Source: Candidatus Planktophila lacus (GTDB lineage Bacteria > Actinomycetota > Actinomycetes > Nanopelagicales > Nanopelagicaceae). Taken from it: 64,000 nucleotides of DNA. Where the stretch lies: assembly GCF_002288385.1 (NCBI RefSeq), contig NZ_CP016783.1, forward strand, positions 372,001 through 436,000, read 5' to 3'. Each line of letters starts with the position of its first letter. Positions within the stretch are counted from its first letter, which is position 1. The position numbers were made by a program, and so were the translations under genes. A model generated the notes under the pieces. The model was not told the origin of the DNA. It saw only the letters and a program-made list of their open reading frames with translations, and did no database searches. Shown here piece by piece: positions 31,797 through 43,061 of this stretch.

Positions 31797-32942
31797 TTAA
31801 GCCGCTCTCAGAACTTGGAGGTTTGGCTTCTTACCGAGTGAAAGCATCTGCGAGATAGTTGAGGACCAAGGGAAGTTCTCGGCCTGGTGATGGCAACGAC
31901 TGCGCAAAGTGTTATCTGTCTTCAACTTACCAATTAGCGTTTCGATCGCGTCAGCAAAGTCAGAACCGTTATTTGCCGCCACTTGCCCAACAAAATCTGA
32001 AGAATCAACGAGAAGGAATTCACCGACCGCACTTGTTTCTGAGGCAACAACCGGTGTTCCGCTGGCTAAAGATTCAAGGGCCGATAAGCAGAAAGTCTCG
32101 ATTGGTCCAGGTGCAATTGAGATATCGGCTGAAGCGACAACCGATGCGAGATACTTCTTATCAGAGATATAGCCAAGAAAAGTTACAGGAATATCGCGGG
32201 AAGATTCGTAAAGTTTCTTATGTAGCGGCCCAGTTCCAACATAGATTAGACGCGCATTAACTCCGCGCTTTAACAACTCGCGCAGGGCTTGGATTGATCG
32301 CTCTGGCTTCTTCTCTGGTGAAAGTCTTCCGCAATGAACGAGAAGTATTTCGCCACCCTTTAAAAGTTTGGTGCGTAACTCAAGATCGCGGTTCTTTGGT
32401 GAGAAAGTCTTAAGATCAACGCCCAAGGGAACTTGAATCAAGTTCTTAGTTCCTATGGCAAGAAATTCTGAAGATGCAAATTTAGTTGTGGCAATTACAT
32501 AGTCAAATGATTTGGCAAGCCGTTGGTTATGCCAGGCAACGAACTTCTTGGCTGAAAATGGTAGATAAGTCTTGATCAACCCGCGCAAAGTTTCGTGGCT
32601 AAATACCAAAGTTGTGATCTTGCGTGACTTCGCCCATCGCCCAACGCTGGAAAGGGTAAATCGATCAGATACTTCGATGCGATCAGGTGAAAGCGCAAGC
32701 AACATATTTCTGATCTGACGATTTGATTTGATGATGCGGTATCCACCCGTAAATGGAATAAGTAAAGATGGAACTGTAATTCTGGTGCCGTGTGGCGTCT
32801 TTTCATGATGCAGACCAGCGCCTGGAACTATGTAGGTAAATTCATGGCCCTGGCTTGTATATCCAGTGCCGAGATTATGAAGCGTGGTCTTTATGCCACC
32901 GGACTTAGGGCCATAGAAATTGGCGATGTGGATAATTTTCAT
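31797..32942 (-). CDS. GT4-family glycosyltransferase
   Basis: 381 residues with the GT-B fold. N-terminal GPKSGGIKTTLHNLGTGYTSQGH, donor-site stretch LVHCGRLSPEKKPERSIQAL (~213-232) and the E-x7-E motif region SALESLASGTPVVASETSA. It transfers a sugar from a nucleotide donor, probably to a lipid or glycan of the envelope; donor and acceptor are not shown. Its ATG overlaps the stop of the upstream glycosyltransferase by 4 bp. Confidence 0.9.
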   Translation of the reverse strand: MKIIHIANFYGPKSGGIKTTLHNLGTGYTSQGHEFTYIVPGAGLHHEKTPHGTRITVPSLLIPFTGGYRIIKSNRQIRNMLLALSPDRIEVSDRFTLSSVGRWAKSRKITTLVFSHETLRGLIKTYLPFSAKKFVAWHNQRLAKSFDYVIATTKFASSEFLAIGTKNLIQVPLGVDLKTFSPKNRDLELRTKLLKGGEILLVHCGRLSPEKKPERSIQALRELLKRGVNARLIYVGTGPLHKKLYESSRDIPVTFLGYISDKKYLASVVASADISIAPGPIETFCLSALESLASGTPVVASETSAVGEFLLVDSSDFVGQVAANNGSDFADAIETLIGKLKTDNTLRSRCHHQAENFPWSSTISQMLSLGKKPNLQVLRAA

Positions 32943-34123
32943 GCGACCAGATCTTTCTGTGATGCAACAAAGCGGATAGTTTCTCGATAGCGCTTAATAA
33001 GTTCTTCATTTATCTGATCCCATGTTCGATGTTCTACGGATTTACGTGCAGCTTCTTCCATTAGGTCCCGCGCTGGATGCTCGGCAAGAGTGAAGACAGA
33101 TTCCAAGAGTTCATGTGAGTTTGCCGTGTCGATTAAAAGCCCGGTTTTCCCGTGCTCAATCAGATCTGTAGGGCCACCGGTATCGGGGCCTACGACCACT
33201 GTTCCTGAGGCGAGTGATTCTTGAATCGCCTGGCAGAAAGTTTCGTGTTTGCCGGTATGAACAAAAACATCAAGTGCTGCCACATACCGCGCCAGTTCTG
33301 CACCAGATTGATATCCCACAAAGATTGCGTTGGGAAGATCGTTCTCTAATTTAGATCGCGCAGGTCCATCGCCCACAATTACCAATTGGAAATCTGGGTG
33401 ACGATCGATAACTTCTAGATCACTTACTCGCTTCTCGTTTGCAAGACGGCCCACATAACCAACTAGATATTTAGGTGAAGGCTTTCTACCGCGGGTTGTT
33501 AAAAGTTCGCTACGGAAATCTGCATCAAATTTTGCTGGTTGGAAGTTCTCAATGTTTACTCCACGCTGCCAGAGTTTTATATTTTTAACGCCAGAGTTTT
33601 CAAGATCGCGGCAGGCCCAGGATGAAGGAGCAAGAGTGAGATCGGTAGTCGAGTGAATTCGTGCGACCCAGCGTTTTAGAGTTGCATGCGCAATTGTTAA
33701 ACCGTAATGACGAGCAAAGCCTGCGATATCAGTTTGATAAACCGAAACAGTTGGTATGCCGGCCTTCTTGGCTAACCGTGCAACGTAATGGCCTAAGAAG
33801 ATTGGTGAAGCTAGATGGATTACATCTGGTGCAAAGCCTTCGATAAATGGTTCGAGAGTTCGCTGCGGAAGTCCCATCGGAATCAACTTCTTCATATCGA
33901 TACTTGGAACGTGCTTGATTTTGTATCCGCAATATTCCTTGGGCGCGTTCTCGCTCTCAGGTGCAATTACCAGCACTTGATGTCCCTGTGATCTGCAGAA
34001 TTCAAGAAGGCGAAGTACTGAGTTGGTCACGCCATTTACTTGGGGGAGAAAGGCCTCTGTTACGACAAGTATTCGTAGCGGGTTGGCGTCTTTAACTTCC
34101 AACGCCTCTCTAAAATCCAACAT
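32939..34123 (-). CDS. GT4-family glycosyltransferase, MgtA-like mannosyltransferase
   Basis: 394 residues, GT-B fold. The N-terminus VVTEAFLPQVNGVTNSVLRL resembles GDP-mannose-dependent alpha-mannosyltransferases (MgtA type) of actinobacteria; the donor region VGYVGRLANEKRVSDLEV and the HTGKHETFCQAIQESLASG E-x7-E motif are clear. Likely adds mannose to a glycolipid at the inner face of the membrane. First of a three-gene run GT4-GT4-SGNH. The 130-bp divergent gap to etfB holds an inverted repeat. Confidence 0.88.
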   Translation of the reverse strand: MLDFREALEVKDANPLRILVVTEAFLPQVNGVTNSVLRLLEFCRSQGHQVLVIAPESENAPKEYCGYKIKHVPSIDMKKLIPMGLPQRTLEPFIEGFAPDVIHLASPIFLGHYVARLAKKAGIPTVSVYQTDIAGFARHYGLTIAHATLKRWVARIHSTTDLTLAPSSWACRDLENSGVKNIKLWQRGVNIENFQPAKFDADFRSELLTTRGRKPSPKYLVGYVGRLANEKRVSDLEVIDRHPDFQLVIVGDGPARSKLENDLPNAIFVGYQSGAELARYVAALDVFVHTGKHETFCQAIQESLASGTVVVGPDTGGPTDLIEHGKTGLLIDTANSHELLESVFTLAEHPARDLMEEAARKSVEHRTWDQINEELIKRYRETIRFVASQKDLVA

Positions 34124-34126
34124 GGT

Positions 34127-34167
34127 TCACAGGTTGAAGGTTAAAACCAACTTAATGGAACCTGTGA
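34127..34167. promoter_or_regulatory. Inverted repeat in the GT4 / etfB divergent gap
   Basis: TCACAGGTT (34127-34135) and AACCTGTGA (34159-34167) are 9-bp perfect arms, 23 nt apart, with a smaller GGTT-AA-AACC palindrome at 34139-34148 between them. Placed right upstream of the GT4 start, it looks like a regulator site. The regulator is unknown. Confidence 0.4.
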
Positions 34168-34240
34168 GGTTAAGTGTTGGCAAAGGAAAGATGAAGTATT
34201 GGTTGAGGGTTTTGCCCTAGCGGAAAAGGCTACTGGTCGG

Positions 34241-34246
34241 TAACAT
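34241..34246 (+). promoter_or_regulatory. Leaderless -10 (TAACAT) for etfBA
   Basis: TAACAT is followed by CTGCGCT (7 nt) and ATG 34254. There is no Shine-Dalgarno site. Confidence 0.6.
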
Positions 34247-34253
34247 CTGCGCT

Positions 34254-35036
34254 ATGAAGATCGCCGTATGCGTAAAGCAGGTTCCAGATTCATGGGCCGA
34301 GAAGAAGATGGTCAATGGAGTACTCGATCGCGAAAGCGTTGATGCAGTACTTAATGATCTTGATGAATATGCCGTTGAAGAAGCGTTGCGTATCGCAGAA
34401 GCTCATGGCGGCAATGAAGAAGGCGGCGCAAATACCGTCACGGTGATTTCGATGGGGCCAGAGCGCGCAACTGAAGCAGTTCGCAAAGCGCTTTCCATGG
34501 GTGCAAACGATGCAATCTTGGTAACTGATGGCGCGCTCGCCGGTGCAGATGCGCTTTCAACATCTGCAGTTCTCGCCAAAGTGATTTCAGATGGCGGCTA
34601 TGACTTAGTAATTTGTGGAACTGAATCAACTGATGCGCGCATGAGCGTTGTACCAGCGATGATCAGCGCTCGCCTAGGTTGGGCGCAGTTAACTTTTGCT
34701 TCCAAGGTAACCGTTGATCCTGCAGGAACAGTTGCAATTACCCGCGTTACAGAAGCTGGCGTTGATGAAATCTCTGCGGCATTTCCTTGCGTGATTAGCG
34801 TTGTTGAGAAGATCAACGAACCACGTTACCCATCATTTAAAGGAATCATGGCAGCGAAGAAGAAGACGATTGAACAGAAAGATTTAGCAGCAGTTGGCGC
34901 CAGTGCACAAAACGCTTGGTCACAAGTAAACGATGCAACCCCGCGCCCACCACGCGCTGCAGGTTTGAAAGTAACCGATGAAGGTAGCGGCGGAGAAGCG
35001 CTAGTTAACTTCCTAGCAGAGAAGAAGTTGATATGA
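34254..35036 (+). CDS. etfB: Electron transfer flavoprotein, beta subunit
   Basis: 260 residues. N-terminal MKIAVCVKQVPDSWAEKKM is the classic ETF-beta start; the AMP-binding pattern MGANDAILVTDGALAG and the ETF-beta signature TRVTEAGVDEISAAFPCVISV are present. With EtfA it forms an FAD-carrying heterodimer that takes electrons from acyl-CoA dehydrogenases. It overlaps etfA by 4 bp and appears to be translated from a leaderless mRNA. Confidence 0.95.
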   Translation: MKIAVCVKQVPDSWAEKKMVNGVLDRESVDAVLNDLDEYAVEEALRIAEAHGGNEEGGANTVTVISMGPERATEAVRKALSMGANDAILVTDGALAGADALSTSAVLAKVISDGGYDLVICGTESTDARMSVVPAMISARLGWAQLTFASKVTVDPAGTVAITRVTEAGVDEISAAFPCVISVVEKINEPRYPSFKGIMAAKKKTIEQKDLAAVGASAQNAWSQVNDATPRPPRAAGLKVTDEGSGGEALVNFLAEKKLI

Positions 35037-35986
35037 GCAAAGTATTTATCCTCGCTGATTTTTCAGGTGAAAAGGCGAGCAAAACAACGGCAGAGCTAGC
35101 AACTGCTGGAGCGCGTATTGGTTCAGTAACAGCAGTTGTTCTTGCTGCCGCAGGTAAAGGGGCAGCGCTTGCTGCAACTGTAAATCAAGGTCCGATCGCC
35201 AACGTCTTGGTTGTTGAATCAGATGACTTTGCACAATTTGGCGTTGCTGCATCTGCCGATGCTCTAGCAAACTTGATCAAAGAGAACTCCCCAACTGCGG
35301 TTCTGATTGCATCTCATGCCTTCGGTAAAGAAGTCGCTGCCCGCGTTGCAGTACTTAATGAATCCGGCATCATCACAGATGCAGTGGATGTCTCAGCAGA
35401 TGCCACTGCAACACAGTTGGTATTCGGCGGTTCAACAACAGTTCACTCAAAGGTTTCTCACGGAACACCAATCATTACCGTTCGCCCAAATAGCGTGGAA
35501 GCAGATCTAACTGCTGCAACACCCGCGATCGAAAACGCAACTGTTGCGATTTCAGATGCGGCGAAGAAATCAAAGATCTCTTCTTCACAACCTCCGGTTA
35601 AAGGTGGACGTCCTGAGTTAACTGAAGCAAATATCGTTGTTTCAGGTGGTCGCGGTACAAATGGAGATTTCGCAGCGGTTGAAAAATTCGCCGACGAACT
35701 CGGCGCCGCAGTTGGTGCATCACGTGCGGCAACTGATGCCGGTTGGTATCCACATTCACATCAAGTCGGACAGACCGGCAAGAGCGTTAGCCCACAGTTA
35801 TATGTTGCTTGCGGAATTTCCGGTGCGATCCAACACCGCGCGGGTATGCAGACATCTAAGACAATAGTCGTTGTAAATAAAGATCCTGAAGCACCGCTCT
35901 TTGATATCGCAGATTTCGGCGTTATCGGCGATCTCTTTAACGTCTTGCCGCAGGCTACGCAGGGCATCTCAGCGAAAAAGGGTTAA
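35033..35986 (+). CDS. etfA: Electron transfer flavoprotein, alpha subunit
   Basis: 317 residues. The N-terminal half is an ETF domain; the C-terminal FAD-binding domain carries [44 protein letters not shown] and the signature [16 protein letters not shown]. Partner of EtfB encoded directly upstream. No ETF-linked dehydrogenase or oxidoreductase gene lies next to the pair. Confidence 0.95.
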   Translation: MSKVFILADFSGEKASKTTAELATAGARIGSVTAVVLAAAGKGAALAATVNQGPIANVLVVESDDFAQFGVAASADALANLIKENSPTAVLIASHAFGKEVAARVAVLNESGIITDAVDVSADATATQLVFGGSTTVHSKVSHGTPIITVRPNSVEADLTAATPAIENATVAISDAAKKSKISSSQPPVKGGRPELTEANIVVSGGRGTNGDFAAVEKFADELGAAVGASRAATDAGWYPHSHQVGQTGKSVSPQLYVACGISGAIQHRAGMQTSKTIVVVNKDPEAPLFDIADFGVIGDLFNVLPQATQGISAKKG

Positions 35987-36000
35987 TTACCGTCGTCAAC

Positions 36001-36006
36001 TAGACT
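36001..36006 (+). promoter_or_regulatory. Leaderless -10 (TAGACT) for the cysteine desulfurase operon
   Basis: TAGACT is followed by GCTCCA (6 nt) and ATG 36013. No ribosome binding site. Confidence 0.55.
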
Positions 36007-36012
36007 GCTCCA

Positions 36013-37142
36013 ATGAGCGTCTACCTAGATCATGCGGCAACTACGCCGATGGCTGATGCTGCGATTGCAGCGATGACTAGCTCACTCTCCAAGATCGGCA
36101 ACCCTTCTTCACTTCACACACAGGGGCGCGCGACGCGTAAAGATGTAGAAGATGCGCGCGAAGTAATTGCCAAGGCCGTTGGCGCGTTGCCTTCCGAAAT
36201 TATCTTTACCGGTTCTGGAACCGAAGCAGATAACGCGGCAATAAAAGGTTTGTTCTGGAAATCTGGCAAGAAAGTAATTGTGATCAGCGCCGTTGAACAC
36301 CACGCGGTTCTAGATCCGGCGCGCTGGTTGGTCGAACATGAGGGCGCAGAGCTAATTGAAATTCCCGTCACCAAGACAGGTCTCATTGATTTAGATTTCC
36401 TAAAAGAGTTAATCACAAAGCGCGGCAACGAGATCGCTTTGATTTCAGTTATGCACTCCAATAACGAGACTGGTGTAATTCAACCGGTTGGCGAAGTTGT
36501 AAAGATCGCCGGAGATATTCCAGTTCACACTGATGCGGTTCAATCATTTACCAAGACGCCACTTTCTTATAAAGATCTCGGCGTAATGTCGATGGCACTT
36601 AGTGCACATAAAGTTGGTGGACCACTTGGCATCGGAGTCCTAGTGCTTCGTCGCGCCATTGAAATTCCTGCGCTCTTGCATGGCGGGGGACAAGAGCGCG
36701 AAATTCGCAGCGGAACTTTAAATGCGCCATCGATCGTCGCCTTTGCCGCAGCTGTAGAAAGTTCAAATTACGATTCTGCGCGAGTAAGTGCCCTACGCGA
36801 TCGATTTGAAAGTGGGCTACGCGCGTCAGTGCCTGATGCTTATATAAATGGTGTGGATGCACCGCGCCTGCCTGGAATCACTAACGTCACCTTCCCCGGA
36901 ACACAGAGCGATTCTCTTCTCTTGTTAATGGACTCTGAAAAAGTTTCTTGCTCAACAGGTGCGGCTTGTAGCGCAGGCGTGCACCGTCCTAGCCATGTCT
37001 TACTTGCGATGGGCCACACCGAAATAACTGCACAATCTTCACTACGTTTTTCTTGCGGCGCCACCTCAACCGAATCCGATATCGATTTCGCCTTATCTGT
37101 CCTTCCCACCGTTATTAATCGCGGCAGAGCGGCGGCCTCCAA

Positions 37143-37146
<4 letters not shown>
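36013..37146 (+). CDS. Cysteine desulfurase (IscS/NifS-like)
   Basis: 377 residues, PLP-dependent aminotransferase class V. YLDHAATTPMADAA at the N-terminus, the PLP lysine in SAHKVGGPLGIG (~198), and the active-site cysteine in SCSTGAACSAGVHRPSHVL (~320-330). It takes sulfur from cysteine as a protein persulfide. It overlaps mnmA by 4 bp, so it is the probable sulfur donor for tRNA 2-thiouridine made by MnmA, and perhaps for Fe-S clusters too. Confidence 0.94.
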
Positions 37147-40237
<3,091 letters not shown>

Positions 40238-40246
40238 TCTGTACCC

Positions 40247-40384
40247 ATGATTAACCAATCGGCTTTGACCAACCTAGCCTCTGAAACCGTACGCGAACTT
40301 CCTGCATCTCCTGTTGCTTTCGGCGTCGGCACATTTATCGTCTTTGTAGTCTTTCTCTATCTAGTACTTCGTCTAGATCAATAA
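40247..40384 (+). CDS. Small single-span membrane protein (45 residues)
   Basis: The frame from ATG 40247 to TAA 40384 codes for 45 residues: a polar start (MINQSALTNLASETV), then LPASPVAFGVGTF, and one membrane span (FIVFVVFLYLVLRL) ending in DQ. Similar tiny PxSPxxFG-plus-TM proteins sit upstream of nadD in other actinobacteria, as far as I recall, which supports a real gene. A leaderless -10 precedes it. Function unknown. nadD follows after 24 nt. Confidence 0.7.
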   Translation: MINQSALTNLASETVRELPASPVAFGVGTFIVFVVFLYLVLRLDQ

Positions 40385-40408
40385 TTTTTCTCACTAGGGA
40401 AATTTCAT

Positions 40409-40963
40409 TTGGCAAAGATCGCTATCTACGGCGGAACATTTGATCCTATTCATTTAGGTCACCTTCACGTAATTACCGAACTATTAACTCGCGAGATAGC
40501 AGATCGAATTCTTTTAGTTCCAGCAGGACAGCCCCGCTTGCGAGATCAAGAACCAGTTGCAGCAGGTTCAGATCGTCGCGCAATGTGCCAGGCAGCGTTA
40601 AAGGATTTAGCTCCTGAAATTGCTAGCCGCGTAGAAGTAAATCCAATTGAAATTCTGCGCTCCGGCCCGAGTTACAGCATCGATACCGTCTTCGCTGTTG
40701 CCCAGACTTATCCGGGAGATCAAATACTTTTGATTTTAGGCACAGATGCCTTTAGCAAGATCGCAGATTGGCATCGCAGCAAAGAATTACAGGATATGGT
40801 CGACTTCATTGTTATCGATCGCCCAGACTTTCCAGGTTCGCCGAATCTGGATATCAATGCGCTCAACGTATCTGCAACTGCGGTACGCGCTGGTGAGATA
40901 GAAAGTGTTTCACCGCAGGTAGCCGCTTATATAAAGGAGCACAACCTCTATGCCAGCAAGTAA
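40409..40963 (+). CDS. nadD: Nicotinate-nucleotide adenylyltransferase
   Basis: 184 residues. N-terminal nucleotidyltransferase motif YGGTFDPIHLGHLHVI with the HxGH histidines, and the C-terminal VSATAVRAGE (SxTxxR-type) motif. It makes deamido-NAD from nicotinate mononucleotide and ATP. The start is TTG 40409 with AGGGA 8 nt upstream; no ATG fits the family N-terminus. It overlaps rsfS by 14 bp. Confidence 0.94.
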   Translation: MAKIAIYGGTFDPIHLGHLHVITELLTREIADRILLVPAGQPRLRDQEPVAAGSDRRAMCQAALKDLAPEIASRVEVNPIEILRSGPSYSIDTVFAVAQTYPGDQILLILGTDAFSKIADWHRSKELQDMVDFIVIDRPDFPGSPNLDINALNVSATAVRAGEIESVSPQVAAYIKEHNLYASK

Positions 40964-41327
40964 GAGCGTTACAGAGTTAACTCAAGTTGCAGCCCGCGCT
41001 GCTGCCGAAAAATTTGGCACAGAGATGATCGCCATTGATCTTTCAGATCAGATGGTTCTCTCAGAAGTATTTCTCATTATTACCGGTGCAAATATCCGCC
41101 AAGTCGATGCCATTGCAGATGAGGTTGAAGAAAAACTCCGTTTGATTGGTGAGAAGCCGGCCCGCCGTGAAGGCACCGACGAATGGGTGTTGCTTGATTA
41201 TTCAGATCTAGTTGTGCATATCCAAAGTAGCGAACTACGCCGTTATTACATGCTCGATCGCCTCTGGAATGATTGCCCAACAATTGAACTCGATGTCGTA
41301 AAGGAAACTGTGGCAGATGGCAGGTAA
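40950..41327 (+). CDS. rsfS: Ribosomal silencing factor RsfS
   Basis: 125 residues. Iojap/RsfS domain with AIDLSDQMVLSEVFLIITGA, DEWVLLDYSDLVVHI and RRYYMLDRLWND. It binds ribosomal protein L14 and blocks subunit joining when nutrients are low. In the usual nadD-rsfS-phosphatase order, overlapping both neighbours (14 and 11 bp). Confidence 0.95.
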   Translation: MPASKSVTELTQVAARAAAEKFGTEMIAIDLSDQMVLSEVFLIITGANIRQVDAIADEVEEKLRLIGEKPARREGTDEWVLLDYSDLVVHIQSSELRRYYMLDRLWNDCPTIELDVVKETVADGR

Positions 41328-41985
41328 GAACAATCGCATTCTTCTCTGGCGCCATGGCCAGACTGATTGGAACGTTGTAAACCGTTTTCAGGGACACTCT
41401 GATATCGAGTTAAATAGCGTTGGAATTTATCAAGCGCAGCTTGCCGCACCGATTATTGCCGTCATGGAACCAACTGCAATTTTAAGTAGTGATCTATCAC
41501 GTGCTCGCGTTACCGCATCAAAACTTGGCGAGATCGTAAATATGGAAGTACTAGTTGACGAACGTTTACGTGAAACCAACGGCGGACACTGGGAAGGTAA
41601 GACCGGCGCTGAAAATCGCGCGGCAGATTTAGAAAATTTTGTGCGTTGGATCGATGGCAACGATAACCCTGCTGGAACTATTGGTGAGAGTCGGAGCCAA
41701 GTTGCAGCTCGCGCAAGTGCAGCAATCGATGAGTTCTTAGGCGATAAAGAGAATCAATTAATTGTTGTTGCAACTCACGGCGGTACTGCGCGTTGTTTAA
41801 TCGGTCATTATCTACATCTACCGATGGCGCATTGGGGAAAGATCGGTGGGCTTTCAAATGCGCGCTGGTCTATTTTGCAGACTAGCCCTAAGGGTTGGCA
41901 CTTAGCCGAACATAACGCCGGCTCTATCTTGGAGCCAGTATTCGGTGAAGAATCTGGCGCTGATGTGCCAGATCACGTGCGCTAG
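41317..41985 (+). CDS. Histidine phosphatase family protein
   Basis: 222 residues. The phosphoglycerate mutase-like RHG motif is LLWRHGQTDWNVVNRFQGHSD (~8-28), the catalytic acid area is LRETNGGHWEGK, and the second histidine is in VVATHGGTARCLIGH. A phosphatase acting on small molecules; the actinobacterial ortholog next to rsfS is often called glucosyl-3-phosphoglycerate phosphatase-like, which I cannot confirm. tRNA-Ala follows 21 nt after its stop. Confidence 0.88.
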   Translation: MAGKNNRILLWRHGQTDWNVVNRFQGHSDIELNSVGIYQAQLAAPIIAVMEPTAILSSDLSRARVTASKLGEIVNMEVLVDERLRETNGGHWEGKTGAENRAADLENFVRWIDGNDNPAGTIGESRSQVAARASAAIDEFLGDKENQLIVVATHGGTARCLIGHYLHLPMAHWGKIGGLSNARWSILQTSPKGWHLAEHNAGSILEPVFGEESGADVPDHVR

Positions 41986-42006
41986 AGTTACCCTCTCGTA
42001 CAGCAC

Positions 42007-42079
42007 GGGGATATGGCGCAGTTGGTAGCGCGCTTCCATGGCATGGAAGAGGTCAGGGGTTCGAATCCCCTTATCTCCA
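42007..42079 (+). tRNA. tRNA-Ala (GGC)
   Basis: 73-nt cloverleaf: acceptor GGGGATA/TATCTCC with discriminator A, D arm GCGC...GCGC, anticodon stem CTTCC/GGAAG around ATGGCAT (anticodon GGC), T arm GGGGTTCGAATCCCC. CCA is not encoded (CTC follows). Confidence 0.95.
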
Positions 42080-42127
42080 CTCAATTTATTTAAAATATTT
42101 AATTTAAATGAAAAGAATGGAAAGTAA

Positions 42128-43042
42128 ATGTCTATCGTCACCACAATTCCACGTGGCTGGAGCGCATCTGACATTGGTGATCTCACCGGTAAATCATTCT
42201 TAATCACAGGTGGCACCAGCGGTATCGGTAAAGAGACTGCGCTTGAACTTGCTCGTGCGGGCGCCCACGTAACAATCACTGCACGTGATGCTGCAAAAGG
42301 CGCTGCAGTTGTCGCTGAGATCGCTAGAGAACGCGTTGATTTTAAGCTACTTGATTTAGCAGATCTGGCATCAGTTAAGAAATTTGCCAAGGAATTTACC
42401 AAACCCATTGATGTTTTAATTCTTAACGCTGGCGTTATGGCTACGCCATTTTCGCTAAGTAAAGATGGCTTTGAATTGCAGATGGGTACTAATCACTTAG
42501 GCCACTTTGCGCTAGCTGGTTTACTTCGTGACAAGGTGAGCGAAAGAGTTGTCGCCGTATCTTCACAGATGCATCGCGCCGCCCGTATCTCTGGCATGAG
42601 TTCAGATGATCTGCGCAATCGCGCCCGCGGAATTGGCGCATATAACCCTTGGTCGGCATATGCCTTAAGCAAACTCGCTAACTTACTTTTCATCCATGAA
42701 TTCGAGCGTCGCAGTAGTCGCAATAATTGGAATATCGAAGCAGTGGCTGCGCACCCAGGCTATGCCGCAACAAATTTAATTAGCGGGGCAACTGTGCAAG
42801 ATCGCGCTGGCGCACTTGCCAATACATTATTTGCACAGAGCGCCGGACGTGGTGCGCTACCAACGCTCTGCGCCGCAACTTATCCGGGGCTATATGGCGC
42901 CTCATATATTGGACCAGATGGATTTATGGAGATGCGCGGATATCCAAAGCTCACCCGCGCCGCTGCAATTGCATACGATCAACAATTAGCGGCGCAATTA
43001 TGGAGCGTTAGCGAAGAATTGACTGGCGTTACTTGGGGCTAA
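42128..43042 (+). CDS. Short-chain dehydrogenase/reductase, retinol dehydrogenase-like
   Basis: 304 residues. Rossmann motif LITGGTSGIGKETALEL (~24-40), LNAGVM (~103-108), catalytic serine in VAVSSQMH and Tyr/Lys in YALSKLAN (~178-185). The length and pattern fit the retinol dehydrogenase/light-dependent-protochlorophyllide-reductase-like branch of SDR enzymes. Substrate unknown; a retinal link is possible given blh in the window, but the genes are 21 kb apart. GGAAAG precedes the ATG. Confidence 0.88.
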   Translation: MSIVTTIPRGWSASDIGDLTGKSFLITGGTSGIGKETALELARAGAHVTITARDAAKGAAVVAEIARERVDFKLLDLADLASVKKFAKEFTKPIDVLILNAGVMATPFSLSKDGFELQMGTNHLGHFALAGLLRDKVSERVVAVSSQMHRAARISGMSSDDLRNRARGIGAYNPWSAYALSKLANLLFIHEFERRSSRNNWNIEAVAAHPGYAATNLISGATVQDRAGALANTLFAQSAGRGALPTLCAATYPGLYGASYIGPDGFMEMRGYPKLTRAAAIAYDQQLAAQLWSVSEELTGVTWG

Positions 43043-43049
43043 AGCCCGA

Positions 43050-43055
43050 TAAACT
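43050..43055 (+). promoter_or_regulatory. Leaderless -10 (TAAACT) for leuS
   Basis: TAAACT is followed by AAGTTA (6 nt) and ATG 43062. No ribosome binding site is visible. Confidence 0.55.
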
Positions 43056-43061
43056 AAGTTA

